Below, piece after piece: positions 1-7,603 of a stretch of 14,653 nt of DNA. The first letter of the stretch is position 1, and every line of letters starts with the position of its first letter. Position numbers and translations under genes: made by a program. The notes beneath the pieces were generated by a model. The model saw nothing but the letters and a program-made list of their open reading frames with translations. It did not search any database and was not told the DNA's origin. This DNA is from Lachnospiraceae bacterium (GTDB lineage Bacteria; Bacillota_A; Clostridia; Lachnospirales; Lachnospiraceae). The stretch is from contig JAGOGN010000022.1 in NCBI GenBank assembly GCA_017996675.1, forward strand, positions 1-14,653, in the 5' to 3' direction.

Positions 1-356
1 GGGTTGGGCTTTCTCAAAAAGCGAAAAGCTACCCGCAAACGTTATCCGGTGGGCAGAAACAACGTGTGGCAATCGCAAGAGCGTTAGTTGGAAATCCAGA
101 ATTACTTTTATGTGATGAAGCGACCAGTGCACTTGACCCAGAAACGACTGGAATCGTCATTGAGCTTTTGAAAAAAGCAAATAAGGAACTGGGAGTAACG
201 ATCGTATTTATTTCACACCAAATGGAAGTTGTAGAACAGTTGGCGACTAGAGTGGTTGAGATGAAAGAGGGTTATTTAAACGAAGACAAACAAATACGAT
301 ATTATCAGTCTAAACGAAAGGAGGAGGAAAAATGGCAGTTGAGTGGATCCCATTAA
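1..356 (+). CDS. metN: Methionine-type ABC importer ATPase, 3' part only (MetN, short form)
   Basis: This is the C-terminal 117 residues of an ABC transporter ATPase, open at the window edge and read from base 3. Visible in order: signature motif LSGGQ (visible residues 14-18), Walker B ending LLLCDE (34-39), D-loop SALD (42-45) and the switch histidine in FISHQ (His72). It powers the MetI permease that follows, with metI starting 25 bases inside this gene, so the two are translationally coupled. The methionine assignment rests on the metN-metI-metQ order and the NlpA-type binding protein. The odd point is the length: only about 45 residues follow the switch histidine. Classical MetN (about 340 aa) has a C-terminal NIL/C2 domain that senses methionine, and there is no room for it here. 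The GTG at 66 is internal, not a start. Confidence 0.88.
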   Translation, partial: VGLSQKAKSYPQTLSGGQKQRVAIARALVGNPELLLCDEATSALDPETTGIVIELLKKANKELGVTIVFISHQMEVVEQLATRVVEMKEGYLNEDKQIRYYQSKRKEEEKWQLSGSH

Positions 357-1000
357 TTGGGAAAGGGATTTTAGAAAGTATTTATATGACCTTTTGGGGA
401 AGCATCTGTTCTGGGTTGATTGGTCTGATTTTAGGAGTTCTCTTAGCCATGACCTATCGGGATGGATTAAGTCCGAATCGTTTCATTTACTTTGTAATTG
501 GTACATTAGTAAACGTGATTCGCTCCATTCCATTCATCATTTTACTAATTTTCGTAGGTCCGTTGACCAGAACATTAGTTGGAACCACGTTAGGTCCTAA
601 AGGAGTACTGGTACCACTCGTAATCTGTGCAGCGCCTTATGTAGCAAGAGTAGTAGAAACGGCCCTTTTCGAAGTTCCACAAGAAATCAAAGAAGCCGCC
701 AGGTCCATGGGCGCAGGAGTGTTAACTACGATGTTTCGGGTTGTGATACCAGAAGCAATGCCGTCTTTGTTATCTGGAGGAGTGATTACTATCACGCTAA
801 TTTTAGGATATTCGGCAATGGCAGGGATTGTAGGTGGTGGCGGACTTGGTGATCTGGCGATTCGATATGGATATTATCGCTACGAAAGTCAGGTTATGAT
901 GGTCGTAGTCCTGCTATTAATTATATTTGTTCAAGTGATACAGTTATGTGGATTCAAAGTGGTTAAAAAAATAGATAAGCGAAAAACAGGAGGAAATTAG
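332..1000 (+). CDS. metI: Methionine-type ABC importer permease (MetI)
   Basis: Integral membrane permease of 222 aa, the usual length for MetI, with about five hydrophobic segments (about 14-40, 54-76, 90-106, 148-168, 187-207). The cytoplasmic coupling loop that docks on the ATPase is visible at residues 114-145 ([16 protein letters not shown]), a typical EAA motif. The start is supported by a strong AAAGGAGGAGG ribosome site at 318-327, just ahead of the ATG and inside the end of metN. It is followed after two bases by the lipoprotein gene. Within the methionine uptake family this subunit forms the homodimeric channel. Substrate could be methionine or a related amino acid or derivative; sequence alone does not settle this. 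Confidence 0.93.
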   Translation: MAVEWIPLIGKGILESIYMTFWGSICSGLIGLILGVLLAMTYRDGLSPNRFIYFVIGTLVNVIRSIPFIILLIFVGPLTRTLVGTTLGPKGVLVPLVICAAPYVARVVETALFEVPQEIKEAARSMGAGVLTTMFRVVIPEAMPSLLSGGVITITLILGYSAMAGIVGGGGLGDLAIRYGYYRYESQVMMVVVLLLIIFVQVIQLCGFKVVKKIDKRKTGGN

Positions 1001-1002
1001 AA

Positions 1003-1827
1003 ATGAAAAAATTAAGAATTTATGTATTGGTGGTCGTACTATTAATCGGAGTATTAGCTGGATGCGGAAAAAAAGAGGTGTCTGAACAGAAAAGGAAAAG
1101 TGAAGTGATTACAGTGGGGGCATCCCCAGTTCCGCACGCTAAAATTTTGGAATATGCTAAAAAATATCTAAAAGAAAAAGGTTATGATTTAAAAATAGTA
1201 GAGTTTACGGACTATGTACAACCAAATAAAGCACTACTTTCCAAAGAGTTAGATGCCAATTATTTTCAACATCAGCCTTATTTGGATGACTATAATCAAA
1301 AGAATCAGACTGATATCTTAGGACTTACAGGTATTCATTATGAGCCACTAGGATTATATGGAGGAAAAGTGCAGTCGTTAAAAGAGATTCCTGAAAAAGG
1401 CAAGATCGGTGTTCCAAATGATGGTAGCAATGAAGCAAGAGCACTTTTATTATTAGAAGATGCTGGACTGATTCAGTTAAAAAAAGGAGTTGGAGTTGCG
1501 GCAACCATCAAAGATATTGTAAAGAATCCAAAGAATCTTGAAATTATTGAATTAGAAGCGGCTCAGTTGCCAAGGTCATTAGCGGATTTAGATCTTGCAG
1601 TCATTAATGGTAACTTTGCACTTGACGCAGGCCTTAGTGTAGAAAAGGATGCGCTACTTTTAGAAAAATCAGATTCTGTTGGTGCAACCAAATATCAGAA
1701 TCTGATTGCTGTTCGAAAAGAAGATCAAAATAGTGAAAAAATCAAAGCGCTGATTGAGGTGTTAACGAGCAAGGATTTAAAAGACTATATTAATCAAAGC
1801 TTTGAAAAGGCAGTAGTAGCAAAATAA
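1003..1827 (+). CDS. metQ: NlpA/MetQ-family substrate-binding lipoprotein
   Basis: Substrate-binding lipoprotein of 274 aa. It has a basic N-terminus, a hydrophobic stretch and a lipobox LAGC with the acylated cysteine at residue 21, so it should be anchored to the outer face of the membrane. Typical NlpA/MetQ features are visible: TVGASPVPHAKIL near the mature N-terminus, and ANYFQHQPYLDDYN, which matches the family's aromatic ligand-pocket region. A ribosome site (AGGAGG) lies just upstream, and the gap from metI is only two bases, so it is the last gene of metNIQ. No convincing intrinsic terminator follows, so some read-through into the regulator gene is possible. Family membership is firm; methionine as the ligand is inferred from the family. 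Confidence 0.92.
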   Translation: MKKLRIYVLVVVLLIGVLAGCGKKEVSEQKRKSEVITVGASPVPHAKILEYAKKYLKEKGYDLKIVEFTDYVQPNKALLSKELDANYFQHQPYLDDYNQKNQTDILGLTGIHYEPLGLYGGKVQSLKEIPEKGKIGVPNDGSNEARALLLLEDAGLIQLKKGVGVAATIKDIVKNPKNLEIIELEAAQLPRSLADLDLAVINGNFALDAGLSVEKDALLLEKSDSVGATKYQNLIAVRKEDQNSEKIKALIEVLTSKDLKDYINQSFEKAVVAK

Positions 1828-1840
1828 AGCAGGTCGGATC

Positions 1841-1896
1841 CATTTTCATTCCATGATTGTATTTTTCATTTGAATTGCTTATAATAAATGAAAATG
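1841..1896. repeat. 10-bp inverted repeat bracketing a promoter; third copy inside
   Basis: CATTTTCATT at 1841-1850 is repeated perfectly inverted as AATGAAAATG at 1887-1896. A further direct copy of the TTTTCATT core lies at 1863-1870, exactly 20 bp from the first core (1843-1850), about two helical turns. The -35/-10 elements of the regulator gene fall between the arms. The 36-base loop and lack of a T-run make a terminator unlikely. The layout suits operator half-sites for autoregulation by the downstream regulator, which is inference. Confidence 0.55.
1857..1885 (+). promoter_or_regulatory. Sigma-A-type promoter of the PucR/CdaR-like regulator gene
   Basis: A perfect -10 TATAAT at 1880-1885 is preceded by -35 TTGTAT at 1857-1862 with an exact 17-bp spacer. 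The predicted transcript starts near 1892, giving a leader of roughly 17-23 bases. This makes the regulator transcribable independently of the met operon. Confidence 0.65.
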
Positions 1897-1908
1897 AGAA
1901 GGCGGTGA

Positions 1909-2802
1909 ATGAAGATGGATCCGAAAGTAACGAAAGCCCTAAAGCAACTCAGTGTGACGACTGGACTTTCATTGTCGATTACACAAACAGATGCTCCGGA
2001 TGAACTTGTATCACGTATTCAACAATTAGAAAGAGCTTATAAAGAAAATTATAGTGAAGAATATTATCTTTGTGGTCTTTTAAAGAAGGAAACAAATGAC
2101 TGGAGTAGAAAATCTAAGAGTCCCTTCCTTCGAATGAATACAGGGGGGTATGTGATTGTAATCCAATGGGATTCTAAACAGGAAGATTCTATTTTTGATT
2201 TATTAAGAGCGGTTTATCCAGAGCGAAAGAAACATTTTTTTGTAGCGATGGAGAGTGGAACGATTGCAATGGTGAGATTTCAGGATCAGACAAGTAAGGA
2301 AGAACTATTGGCAGAGTGTGAAGGCATCAGGGATATGATTCGAAGTGAGCTTTTATGCGAATGCTTTTTTGGAATCGGAAAATATTTTGAGGATCGTAAA
2401 AATTGTGCAACTTCTTATGAGCAGGGTTTATATGCAATCAAAGTTGGCAAGCTTTTTTCGCAAAAAGAGCAGGTGTATAGTTATGAAAAGCTTGGACTTT
2501 ACCGTTTGGTTGAAGATTTATCAGAGCTTGCGAGAAAGGAATTCGTGGAGGAACTCTTTGGAAATCGTCCAATTCCAGAATTGGATGAAGAATTAAAACA
2601 GATTGCAGTCTGTTTTTTTGAGCATGATTTAAATGTATCCGAAACAGCCAGATCTTTATACATGCACCGAAATACCTTGCTACATAAATTGGATAAAATA
2701 GAACAGGAAAGTGGGCAGGATATCAGGGCATTCAAGGGTTCTGTAAACCTGATGATCTTATTAATGATGAAACAAAAGGAAGATGGAAATCGTCCTTGTT
2801 GA
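1909..2802 (+). CDS. PucR/CdaR-like transcriptional regulator with C-terminal HTH
   Basis: A 297-aa regulator. The C-terminus (about 236-290) holds a helix-turn-helix of the HTH_30 / PucR C-terminal type: LNVSETARSLYMHRNTLLHKLDKIE, with the typical RNTL recognition helix. Ahead of it (about 150-200) is a stretch resembling the GGDEF-like middle domain of CdaR-type regulators (FFGIGKYFEDRKNCATSYEQ). The N-terminal part (1-145) has no sensor domain I recognise. Start choice: the ribosome site AAGGCGG (1899-1905) is only 3 bases from the ATG at 1909 but 9 bases from the ATG at 1915, so the shorter 295-aa product may be the real one. It stands alone between the met and mal operons with its own promoter; its targets are unknown. 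In the family such proteins often activate genes for use of sugar acids, purines or other nutrients. Confidence 0.8.
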   Translation: MKMDPKVTKALKQLSVTTGLSLSITQTDAPDELVSRIQQLERAYKENYSEEYYLCGLLKKETNDWSRKSKSPFLRMNTGGYVIVIQWDSKQEDSIFDLLRAVYPERKKHFFVAMESGTIAMVRFQDQTSKEELLAECEGIRDMIRSELLCECFFGIGKYFEDRKNCATSYEQGLYAIKVGKLFSQKEQVYSYEKLGLYRLVEDLSELARKEFVEELFGNRPIPELDEELKQIAVCFFEHDLNVSETARSLYMHRNTLLHKLDKIEQESGQDIRAFKGSVNLMILLMMKQKEDGNRPC

Positions 2803-2837
2803 ATATACACAAAAACAGGTTATATTTTTCGAACATT

Positions 2838-2867
2838 GTGACAAAAGTGTGAAAAAGCAGGTAGAAT
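2838..2867 (+). promoter_or_regulatory. Candidate upstream promoter of the maltodextrin operon
   Basis: -35 GTGACA (2838-2843, one change from TTGACA), 18-bp spacer, -10 TAGAAT (2862-2867). It lies upstream of the better placed candidate at 2872-2900. Either or both could serve the operon. Confidence 0.4.
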
Positions 2868-2871
2868 ATAC

Positions 2872-2900
2872 TTGCTTTTTTACTAGTCCAAGATTATGAT
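2872..2900 (+). promoter_or_regulatory. Candidate main promoter of the maltodextrin operon
   Basis: -35 TTGCTT (2872-2877), 17-bp spacer, -10 TATGAT (2895-2900). The predicted transcript start is near 2907, so the operator at 2919-2950 would lie at about +12 to +43, where a bound repressor would block clearance or elongation. The -10 is good; the -35 keeps only the TTG. Confidence 0.5.
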
Positions 2901-2918
2901 GAATTTGTGAATTGGAAA

Positions 2919-2950
2919 CGATACCGATAACGGTACCGAAAACGGTATCG
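2919..2950. promoter_or_regulatory. Overlapping double-palindrome operator (probable LacI-family site)
   Basis: Two palindromes share two bases: TACCGATAACGGTA (2922-2935) and TACCGAAAACGGTA (2934-2947), centres 12 bp apart. Where they meet, CGGTACCG (2931-2938) is itself a perfect palindrome, and the outer arms CGATACCG (2919-2926) and CGGTATCG (2943-2950) are perfect inverted copies. The 32-bp block is thus a nested palindrome. It sits between promoter and ribosome site of an operon that encodes its own LacI-family protein, the obvious candidate to bind it. The left edge (TGGAAACGATACCG, 2913-2926) also resembles a degenerate CcpA cre site. Confidence 0.75.
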
Positions 2951-2969
2951 GAACAAAGGAGGAAGAAAT

Positions 2970-4304
2970 ATGAAATTGAAGAAAGTATTGTCCTTAGTGC
3001 TTTGTGCGGCAATGATTACTGGTATGACAGCAGGCTGCGGCTCCACCAAGGATGACAGTAGCAACGATAAAGGTGAAGTTTACTATTTAAGCTTCAAACC
3101 AGAGTTGACGAAGCAGTGGGAAGACATTGCAAAGAAATACGAACAGAAGACCGGTGTTAAAGTGAAAGTTGTAACAGCCGCATCTGGACAGTATGAGCAG
3201 ACATTAAAGTCAGAAATCGCTAAAAAAGATGCACCAACTTTGTTTCAGATTAACGGACCAGTTGGATATCAGAACTGGAAAGATTATTGCGTAGATTTAA
3301 AGGATACAGATCTTTATTCTTGGTTACGCGATAAAGATATGGCAGTAAAAGATGGTGATGGAGTGTATGGTATTCCTTACGTTGTAGAGGGTTATGGAAT
3401 TATCTACAATCAGGCTATTATGAACAAATATTTTGCATTAAGTGGTGCAAAAGCAGCTTCTATGGATGAAATCAACAATTATGAAAAATTAAGTGCAGTT
3501 GTAAAAGATATGCAGTCCCGTAAAGCGGAACTTGGAATTGATGGTGTTTTTGCTTCTACTTCATTCGCTCCTGGAGAAGACTGGAGATGGCAGACACATT
3601 TAATGAATCTTCCAATTTACTATGAATACAAAGATGCAGACAAAGCTGATATGAAAGAGATTGAATTCTCTTATGCAGATAATTACAGAGATATTTTTGA
3701 TCTTTATGTTCAGAATTCCTGTACAGAGCCAGCATTACTTGGTTCTAAATCAGTTGAAAACTCTATGTCTGAATTTGCTCTTGGAAAAGTTGCAATGGTT
3801 CAGAATGGTAACTGGGGATGGGGACAGATTAACGAAACAGAAGGTAATGTTGTAAAAGAAACAGATGTTAAATTCCTTCCAATTTACACTGGAGTAAAAG
3901 GTGAAGAGAAACAGGGACTTTGTATTGGAACAGAAAACTTCTTCTCCTTTAATAAAGAAGCTAGCAAAGAAGATCAGAAGGCAAGTATTGCATTTGTAGA
4001 GTGGTTATTTAACTCAGACGAAGGAAAAGATATTGTAACGAATACTTTGAACTTTATCTCTCCATTCTCAACATTTGCTGATTCTGAGAACCCAACAGAT
4101 CCTCTTGCAAAAGAAATCATTCGTTATATGAGTGATAGTGATAAGTACTCTGTAAGCTGGAATTTCACAAGCTTCCCAAGTCAGACTTTCAAAGATCAGA
4201 TGGGTGCTAATTTATTACAGTATGCAACAGGAAAGAAAGAGTGGAAAGATGTAGTATCTACCACAATTAAAGACTGGAAAACAGAAAAAGCTGCAATTCA
4301 GTAA
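2970..4304 (+). CDS. malE: Maltodextrin-type ABC importer substrate-binding lipoprotein
   Basis: Extracellular solute-binding lipoprotein of 444 aa for a CUT1-type carbohydrate importer. A signal peptide ends in lipobox TAGC, with the acylated cysteine at residue 23. The mature part begins with the usual SBP_bac_1/8 pattern (YYLSFKPELTKQWEDIAKKYEQKTG, read as a strand followed by a helix) and includes the family-like stretch GDGVYGIPYVVEGYGIIYN about residues 128-146. The length suits maltose/oligosaccharide binding proteins. The start is fixed by AAAGGAGG at 2955-2962, 7 bases ahead of the ATG. It is the first gene of the operon, just after the operator, and a hairpin separates it from the permease genes. 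Specificity for maltodextrin is inferred from malQ in the same operon; other alpha-glucosides are possible. Confidence 0.85.
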   Translation: MKLKKVLSLVLCAAMITGMTAGCGSTKDDSSNDKGEVYYLSFKPELTKQWEDIAKKYEQKTGVKVKVVTAASGQYEQTLKSEIAKKDAPTLFQINGPVGYQNWKDYCVDLKDTDLYSWLRDKDMAVKDGDGVYGIPYVVEGYGIIYNQAIMNKYFALSGAKAASMDEINNYEKLSAVVKDMQSRKAELGIDGVFASTSFAPGEDWRWQTHLMNLPIYYEYKDADKADMKEIEFSYADNYRDIFDLYVQNSCTEPALLGSKSVENSMSEFALGKVAMVQNGNWGWGQINETEGNVVKETDVKFLPIYTGVKGEEKQGLCIGTENFFSFNKEASKEDQKASIAFVEWLFNSDEGKDIVTNTLNFISPFSTFADSENPTDPLAKEIIRYMSDSDKYSVSWNFTSFPSQTFKDQMGANLLQYATGKKEWKDVVSTTIKDWKTEKAAIQ

Positions 4305-4324
4305 TGAGAACAAGTTGAATAACA

Positions 4325-4357
4325 GGGGTGGGAGCGGATAGCCTCACCCCAATTTTT
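4325..4357 (+). terminator. Internal hairpin/attenuator between binding-protein and permease genes
   Basis: GGGGTG (4325-4330) pairs with CACCCC (4345-4350) around a 14-base loop, followed by a T-run (4353-4357). In sugar ABC operons such hairpins after the binding-protein gene reduce read-through or protect the upstream mRNA, so that the binding protein outnumbers the permease. A partial terminator or a stabilising hairpin both fit. Confidence 0.65.
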
Positions 4358-4372
4358 ACATAGGAGGTTGCG

Positions 4373-5215
4373 ATGCAAAAAACGTATAAAAAATATTTTG
4401 CGATATTTGCTCTCCCAACGATCATTGCATTTACCATTTTTTTCATTGTTCCATTTGTTGCGGGAATTGTCTTATCTTTTTGCAAATTCACAACTGTAAC
4501 GAATGCAAGTTGGGTAGGAACGGCCAATTATATACGAGCATTTTCGAACGATGATTTTACAAATGCATTATGGTTTACTATTAAATTTACAGTGGTATCC
4601 ATGATTACGATTAATGTGTTAGCATTTGCGCTGGCATATGCGTTAACAAGGGGGATTAAAGGTACCAATTTGTTCCGTACCGTATTTTTTATGCCAAATC
4701 TGATTGGCGGAATTGTCTTAGGTTATATCTGGCAGATTTTGATTAACGGAATCTTACGTTACTTCGATGCTACGTTGACGACCGATCCGAAATATGGATT
4801 TTGGGGATTGGTTATCCTTACAAACTGGCAGTTGATCGGATATATGATGATTATTTATATTGCTGGAATTCAAAATATTCCAACAGAACTGGTGGAAGCT
4901 GCACAAATAGATGGAGCGACTAGATTTCAGGCTTTACGCTATGTGACTTTGCCAATGGTAATGTCATCCATTACCATCTGCTTGTTTTTGACATTAACAA
5001 ATTCGTTTAAAATGTTCGATCAGAACATTGCTCTTACTGCAGGCGGACCAGGTCGATCAACTTCTATGTTGGCGTTGGATATTTTTTATACCTTCTATGG
5101 ACGTAATGGTTGGGAAGGGGTCGGACAGGCAAAGGCGGTTATTTTTTTCCTTTTTGTAGGAGCACTGTCATTGACGCAGCTGTTTCTTACTAGACGTAAG
5201 GAGGTGGAAGAGTAA
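4373..5215 (+). CDS. malF: CUT1 sugar ABC importer permease 1 (MalF-like)
   Basis: Membrane permease of 280 aa with about six hydrophobic segments (about 8-35, 67-92, 104-125, 145-166, 194-213, 254-272). The ATPase-docking EAA loop is at residues 175-195 (EAAQIDGATRFQALRYVTLP), typical of CUT1 permeases. The ribosome site AGGAGG (4362-4367) is 5 bases from the ATG. It lacks the large periplasmic insertion of enterobacterial MalF, as is normal in Gram-positives. It pairs with the next gene product to form the heterodimeric channel; the last base of its stop codon is the first base of that gene. No ATPase gene is in the operon, so the complex probably uses a shared MsmX/MsmK-type ATPase encoded elsewhere (inference). 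Confidence 0.92.
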   Translation: MQKTYKKYFAIFALPTIIAFTIFFIVPFVAGIVLSFCKFTTVTNASWVGTANYIRAFSNDDFTNALWFTIKFTVVSMITINVLAFALAYALTRGIKGTNLFRTVFFMPNLIGGIVLGYIWQILINGILRYFDATLTTDPKYGFWGLVILTNWQLIGYMMIIYIAGIQNIPTELVEAAQIDGATRFQALRYVTLPMVMSSITICLFLTLTNSFKMFDQNIALTAGGPGRSTSMLALDIFYTFYGRNGWEGVGQAKAVIFFLFVGALSLTQLFLTRRKEVEE

Positions 5216-6075
5216 TGTTCAAAAAGAAAAATCATTCCTTACAGGAAGTTTCAAAACCCGCTGGAATCATGATGACGATTGTGCTAATACTTCTTTCTCT
5301 TCTTTTTTTATTTCCAGTTATTTTGGTGTTTTTAAATTCTTTAAAGAATAAATTATATATTAGTGAAAATCCATTTTCGTTACCTCTTCATGAAATGGCG
5401 GCAGGATTTGAGAATTTCACTATTGGAATCGAGAAAACAGGCTTTATAGCAGCAGCTGGTAATTCCGCATTTATTACCGTTTTCTCGGTAATGGCAATTC
5501 TACTTTTTACGTCTATGACAGCGTGGTGGATTACGCGAGTGAAAAGTAAATTCACCTCAGCAATTTACTATTTGTTTGTATTTGCAATGATTGTTCCGTT
5601 TCAAATGGTCATGTTTACGTTGTCCAAAGTGACGGATTCGTTATCCTTGAATACTCCAATCGGAATCATTCCAGTTTATGTAGGATTTGGAGCTGGGTTG
5701 TGTGTATTTATGTTTTCCGGATTTATAAAGAGCATTCCGATTTCTTTGGAAGAAGCAGCAATGATTGATGGATGTAACCCGATTCAGACCTTCTTTTTAA
5801 TTGTCTTTCCGGTGTTAAAACCAACCGTCATTACCGTTGCAATTTTACAGACGATGTGGATTTGGAATGACTATCTACTTCCAAAACTGGTATTAAGTTC
5901 GGATTATCAAACGATACCAATTGCAGTGCAGTATTTGCGAGGTGGATATGGATCCATTGATATGGGTGCTTTAATGGCAATGCTGGTTCTGGCAATCGTT
6001 CCAATTATTGTTTTTTATCTGACCTGTCAGAAATATATTATTAAAGGAATTGCTGCAGGAGCAGTAAAAGGATAA
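5215..6075 (+). CDS. malG: CUT1 sugar ABC importer permease 2 (MalG-like)
   Basis: Membrane permease of 286 aa with about six hydrophobic segments (about 17-41, 78-105, 114-136, 150-170, 196-216, 250-270). The EAA loop is at residues 178-200 (LEEAAMIDGCNPIQTFFLIVFP), and the C-terminus ends in a short basic/small tail (KGIAAGAVKG) typical of MalG-type subunits. It starts in a one-base overlap with malF (TAATG) and has an AAGGAGGTGG ribosome site inside the end of malF, so translation is coupled. With MalF it should form the transmembrane channel for the sugar delivered by the lipoprotein. Confidence 0.92.
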   Translation: MFKKKNHSLQEVSKPAGIMMTIVLILLSLLFLFPVILVFLNSLKNKLYISENPFSLPLHEMAAGFENFTIGIEKTGFIAAAGNSAFITVFSVMAILLFTSMTAWWITRVKSKFTSAIYYLFVFAMIVPFQMVMFTLSKVTDSLSLNTPIGIIPVYVGFGAGLCVFMFSGFIKSIPISLEEAAMIDGCNPIQTFFLIVFPVLKPTVITVAILQTMWIWNDYLLPKLVLSSDYQTIPIAVQYLRGGYGSIDMGALMAMLVLAIVPIIVFYLTCQKYIIKGIAAGAVKG

Positions 6076-6086
6076 GGAGGTTTTAG

Positions 6087-7565
6087 ATGAGACAAGCAGG
6101 AATTTTAATGGCAGTGTCTTCGTTGCCTTCCAAATATGGAATTGGGTGCTTTTCAAAAGAAGCATATCGATTTATTGAATTTTGTAAAAAATCAGGTCAT
6201 AAATGCTGGCAAATGCTTCCGTTAGGACCTACCAGTTATGGAGATTCGCCTTATCAGACTTTTTCATCTTTCGCATTTAGCCCTTACTATATTGATTTAG
6301 AGGAATTGATCAGCTTAAAACTGCTTACAGAAAAAGAATGCGAGGAAGCTGATTTTGGAACTGGAAAATGTGTTGACTATGGAAAGTTATATCAGAATCG
6401 TTTTCCACTACTACGAAAAGCATATGATCGCTTTTTAACATTTTCCTATCAGGATTATCCGTCTTTTGTAGATCAGAATACAGAATGGTTGGAAGATTAT
6501 GCTTTATTCATGGCGTTAAAGGATGCACATGGTGGAGCTGGATGGACAACATGGGAATTAAAACTCAGGGAAAGAGACCCTGAAACGATAAAGCAAATGC
6601 GCTTAAACTATAAAAAAGAAATTGATTTTTATCGATTTTTACAATATTTTTGTACCAGACAGTGGAATCATGTTCATCAATACAGCAAAGAAATGGGTGT
6701 GCAGCTCATTGGAGATATTCCGATTTATATCGCACTGGATAGTGCAGATGCATGGGCAAATCCAGAATTATTTGAATTCAAAGAGGGATTTATTCCAAAA
6801 GCGGTAGCTGGATGTCCACCAGATGGTTTTTCTCCAACGGGACAAGTATGGGGGAATCCGTTGTATAACTGGGAACAGCATCAAAAAGAACAGTATCATT
6901 GGTGGAAAAAACGAATGAAGCATATGTTTTCCTTGTTTGATATTATTCGAATCGATCATTTTCGAGGGTTCGATGAATATTACTCGATTCCTTTCGAAGA
7001 CGATACGGCAATCAATGGAAAGTGGAATAAAGGTCCTGGACTAGACTTATTTCAGGCGTTTGAACAATCCCTTGGAAAACTTCCAATTATTGCAGAAGAT
7101 TTAGGATATTTAAATGAGAGCGTAAAAAAACTTTTGAAAGATACTGGTTATCCTGGAATGAAAGTGTTGGAGTTCGCGTTTGATTCTAGAGAGGAAAGTG
7201 ATTATCTTCCTCATAATTATGAACACAATTCTGTTGTATATACGGGTACTCATGATAATGATACCATTATCGGTTGGTATCGCACGATGCCTCAAGCAGA
7301 CCGGGATTATGCTCTTTCATATGTGAATGCGAAACATCATTCAGACTTAGAAATTGCTTGGGATTTTATCAGATTGGCATTTATGAGTGTAGCAGACTAT
7401 GCAATTATTCCGATGCAGGATTATCTGGGACTTGGTAGTGAAGGAAGAATGAACACGCCATCTACGCTAGGAGGAAACTGGACTTGGAGAATGAATCAGG
7501 GAAGTTTAGAAGATGAACTTGCGTTAAAGATACGTAATATGATACATTTATATGGTCGGGAATAG
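6087..7565 (+). CDS. malQ: 4-alpha-glucanotransferase (amylomaltase, GH77)
   Basis: Cytoplasmic GH77 enzyme of 492 aa, the normal length for bacterial amylomaltase without extra domains. It transfers alpha-1,4-glucan segments between maltodextrins and releases glucose, turning imported short maltodextrins into longer substrates for phosphorylase. The N-terminal family block DSPYQTFSSFAFSPYYIDL is at about 53-71. Catalytic residues are recognisable: nucleophile Asp290 in RIDHFRGF, acid/base Glu337 in IIAEDLG, and the stabilising Asp390 in GTHDNDT. It lies 11 bases after malG, with AAGGAGG ahead of the ATG. Its presence is the strongest evidence that the transporter handles maltodextrins. No glycogen/maltodextrin phosphorylase gene is in the window. 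Confidence 0.97.
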   Translation: MRQAGILMAVSSLPSKYGIGCFSKEAYRFIEFCKKSGHKCWQMLPLGPTSYGDSPYQTFSSFAFSPYYIDLEELISLKLLTEKECEEADFGTGKCVDYGKLYQNRFPLLRKAYDRFLTFSYQDYPSFVDQNTEWLEDYALFMALKDAHGGAGWTTWELKLRERDPETIKQMRLNYKKEIDFYRFLQYFCTRQWNHVHQYSKEMGVQLIGDIPIYIALDSADAWANPELFEFKEGFIPKAVAGCPPDGFSPTGQVWGNPLYNWEQHQKEQYHWWKKRMKHMFSLFDIIRIDHFRGFDEYYSIPFEDDTAINGKWNKGPGLDLFQAFEQSLGKLPIIAEDLGYLNESVKKLLKDTGYPGMKVLEFAFDSREESDYLPHNYEHNSVVYTGTHDNDTIIGWYRTMPQADRDYALSYVNAKHHSDLEIAWDFIRLAFMSVADYAIIPMQDYLGLGSEGRMNTPSTLGGNWTWRMNQGSLEDELALKIRNMIHLYGRE

Positions 7566-7603
7566 AACCAAATGACAAATGCGAACGAAAAAGAGGTTTT
7601 GTT

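Noticed and set aside
2852..2880. AAAAAGCA ... TGCTTTTT hairpin with T-run after the PucR/CdaR-like gene, a possible terminator
   Set aside because: The stem is almost all A-T with a 13-base loop and overlaps two candidate promoters; too weak to call a terminator.
2913..2926. CcpA cre site at the mal operator (TGGAAACGATACCG)
   Set aside because: Three fixed or W positions differ from the cre consensus and the bases overlap the stronger nested palindrome; mentioned only as a possibility.
2499..3012. Minus-strand open frames across the regulator gene and the mal leader
   Set aside because: They lack ribosome sites and family motifs, and run antisense to clearly coding or promoter DNA.
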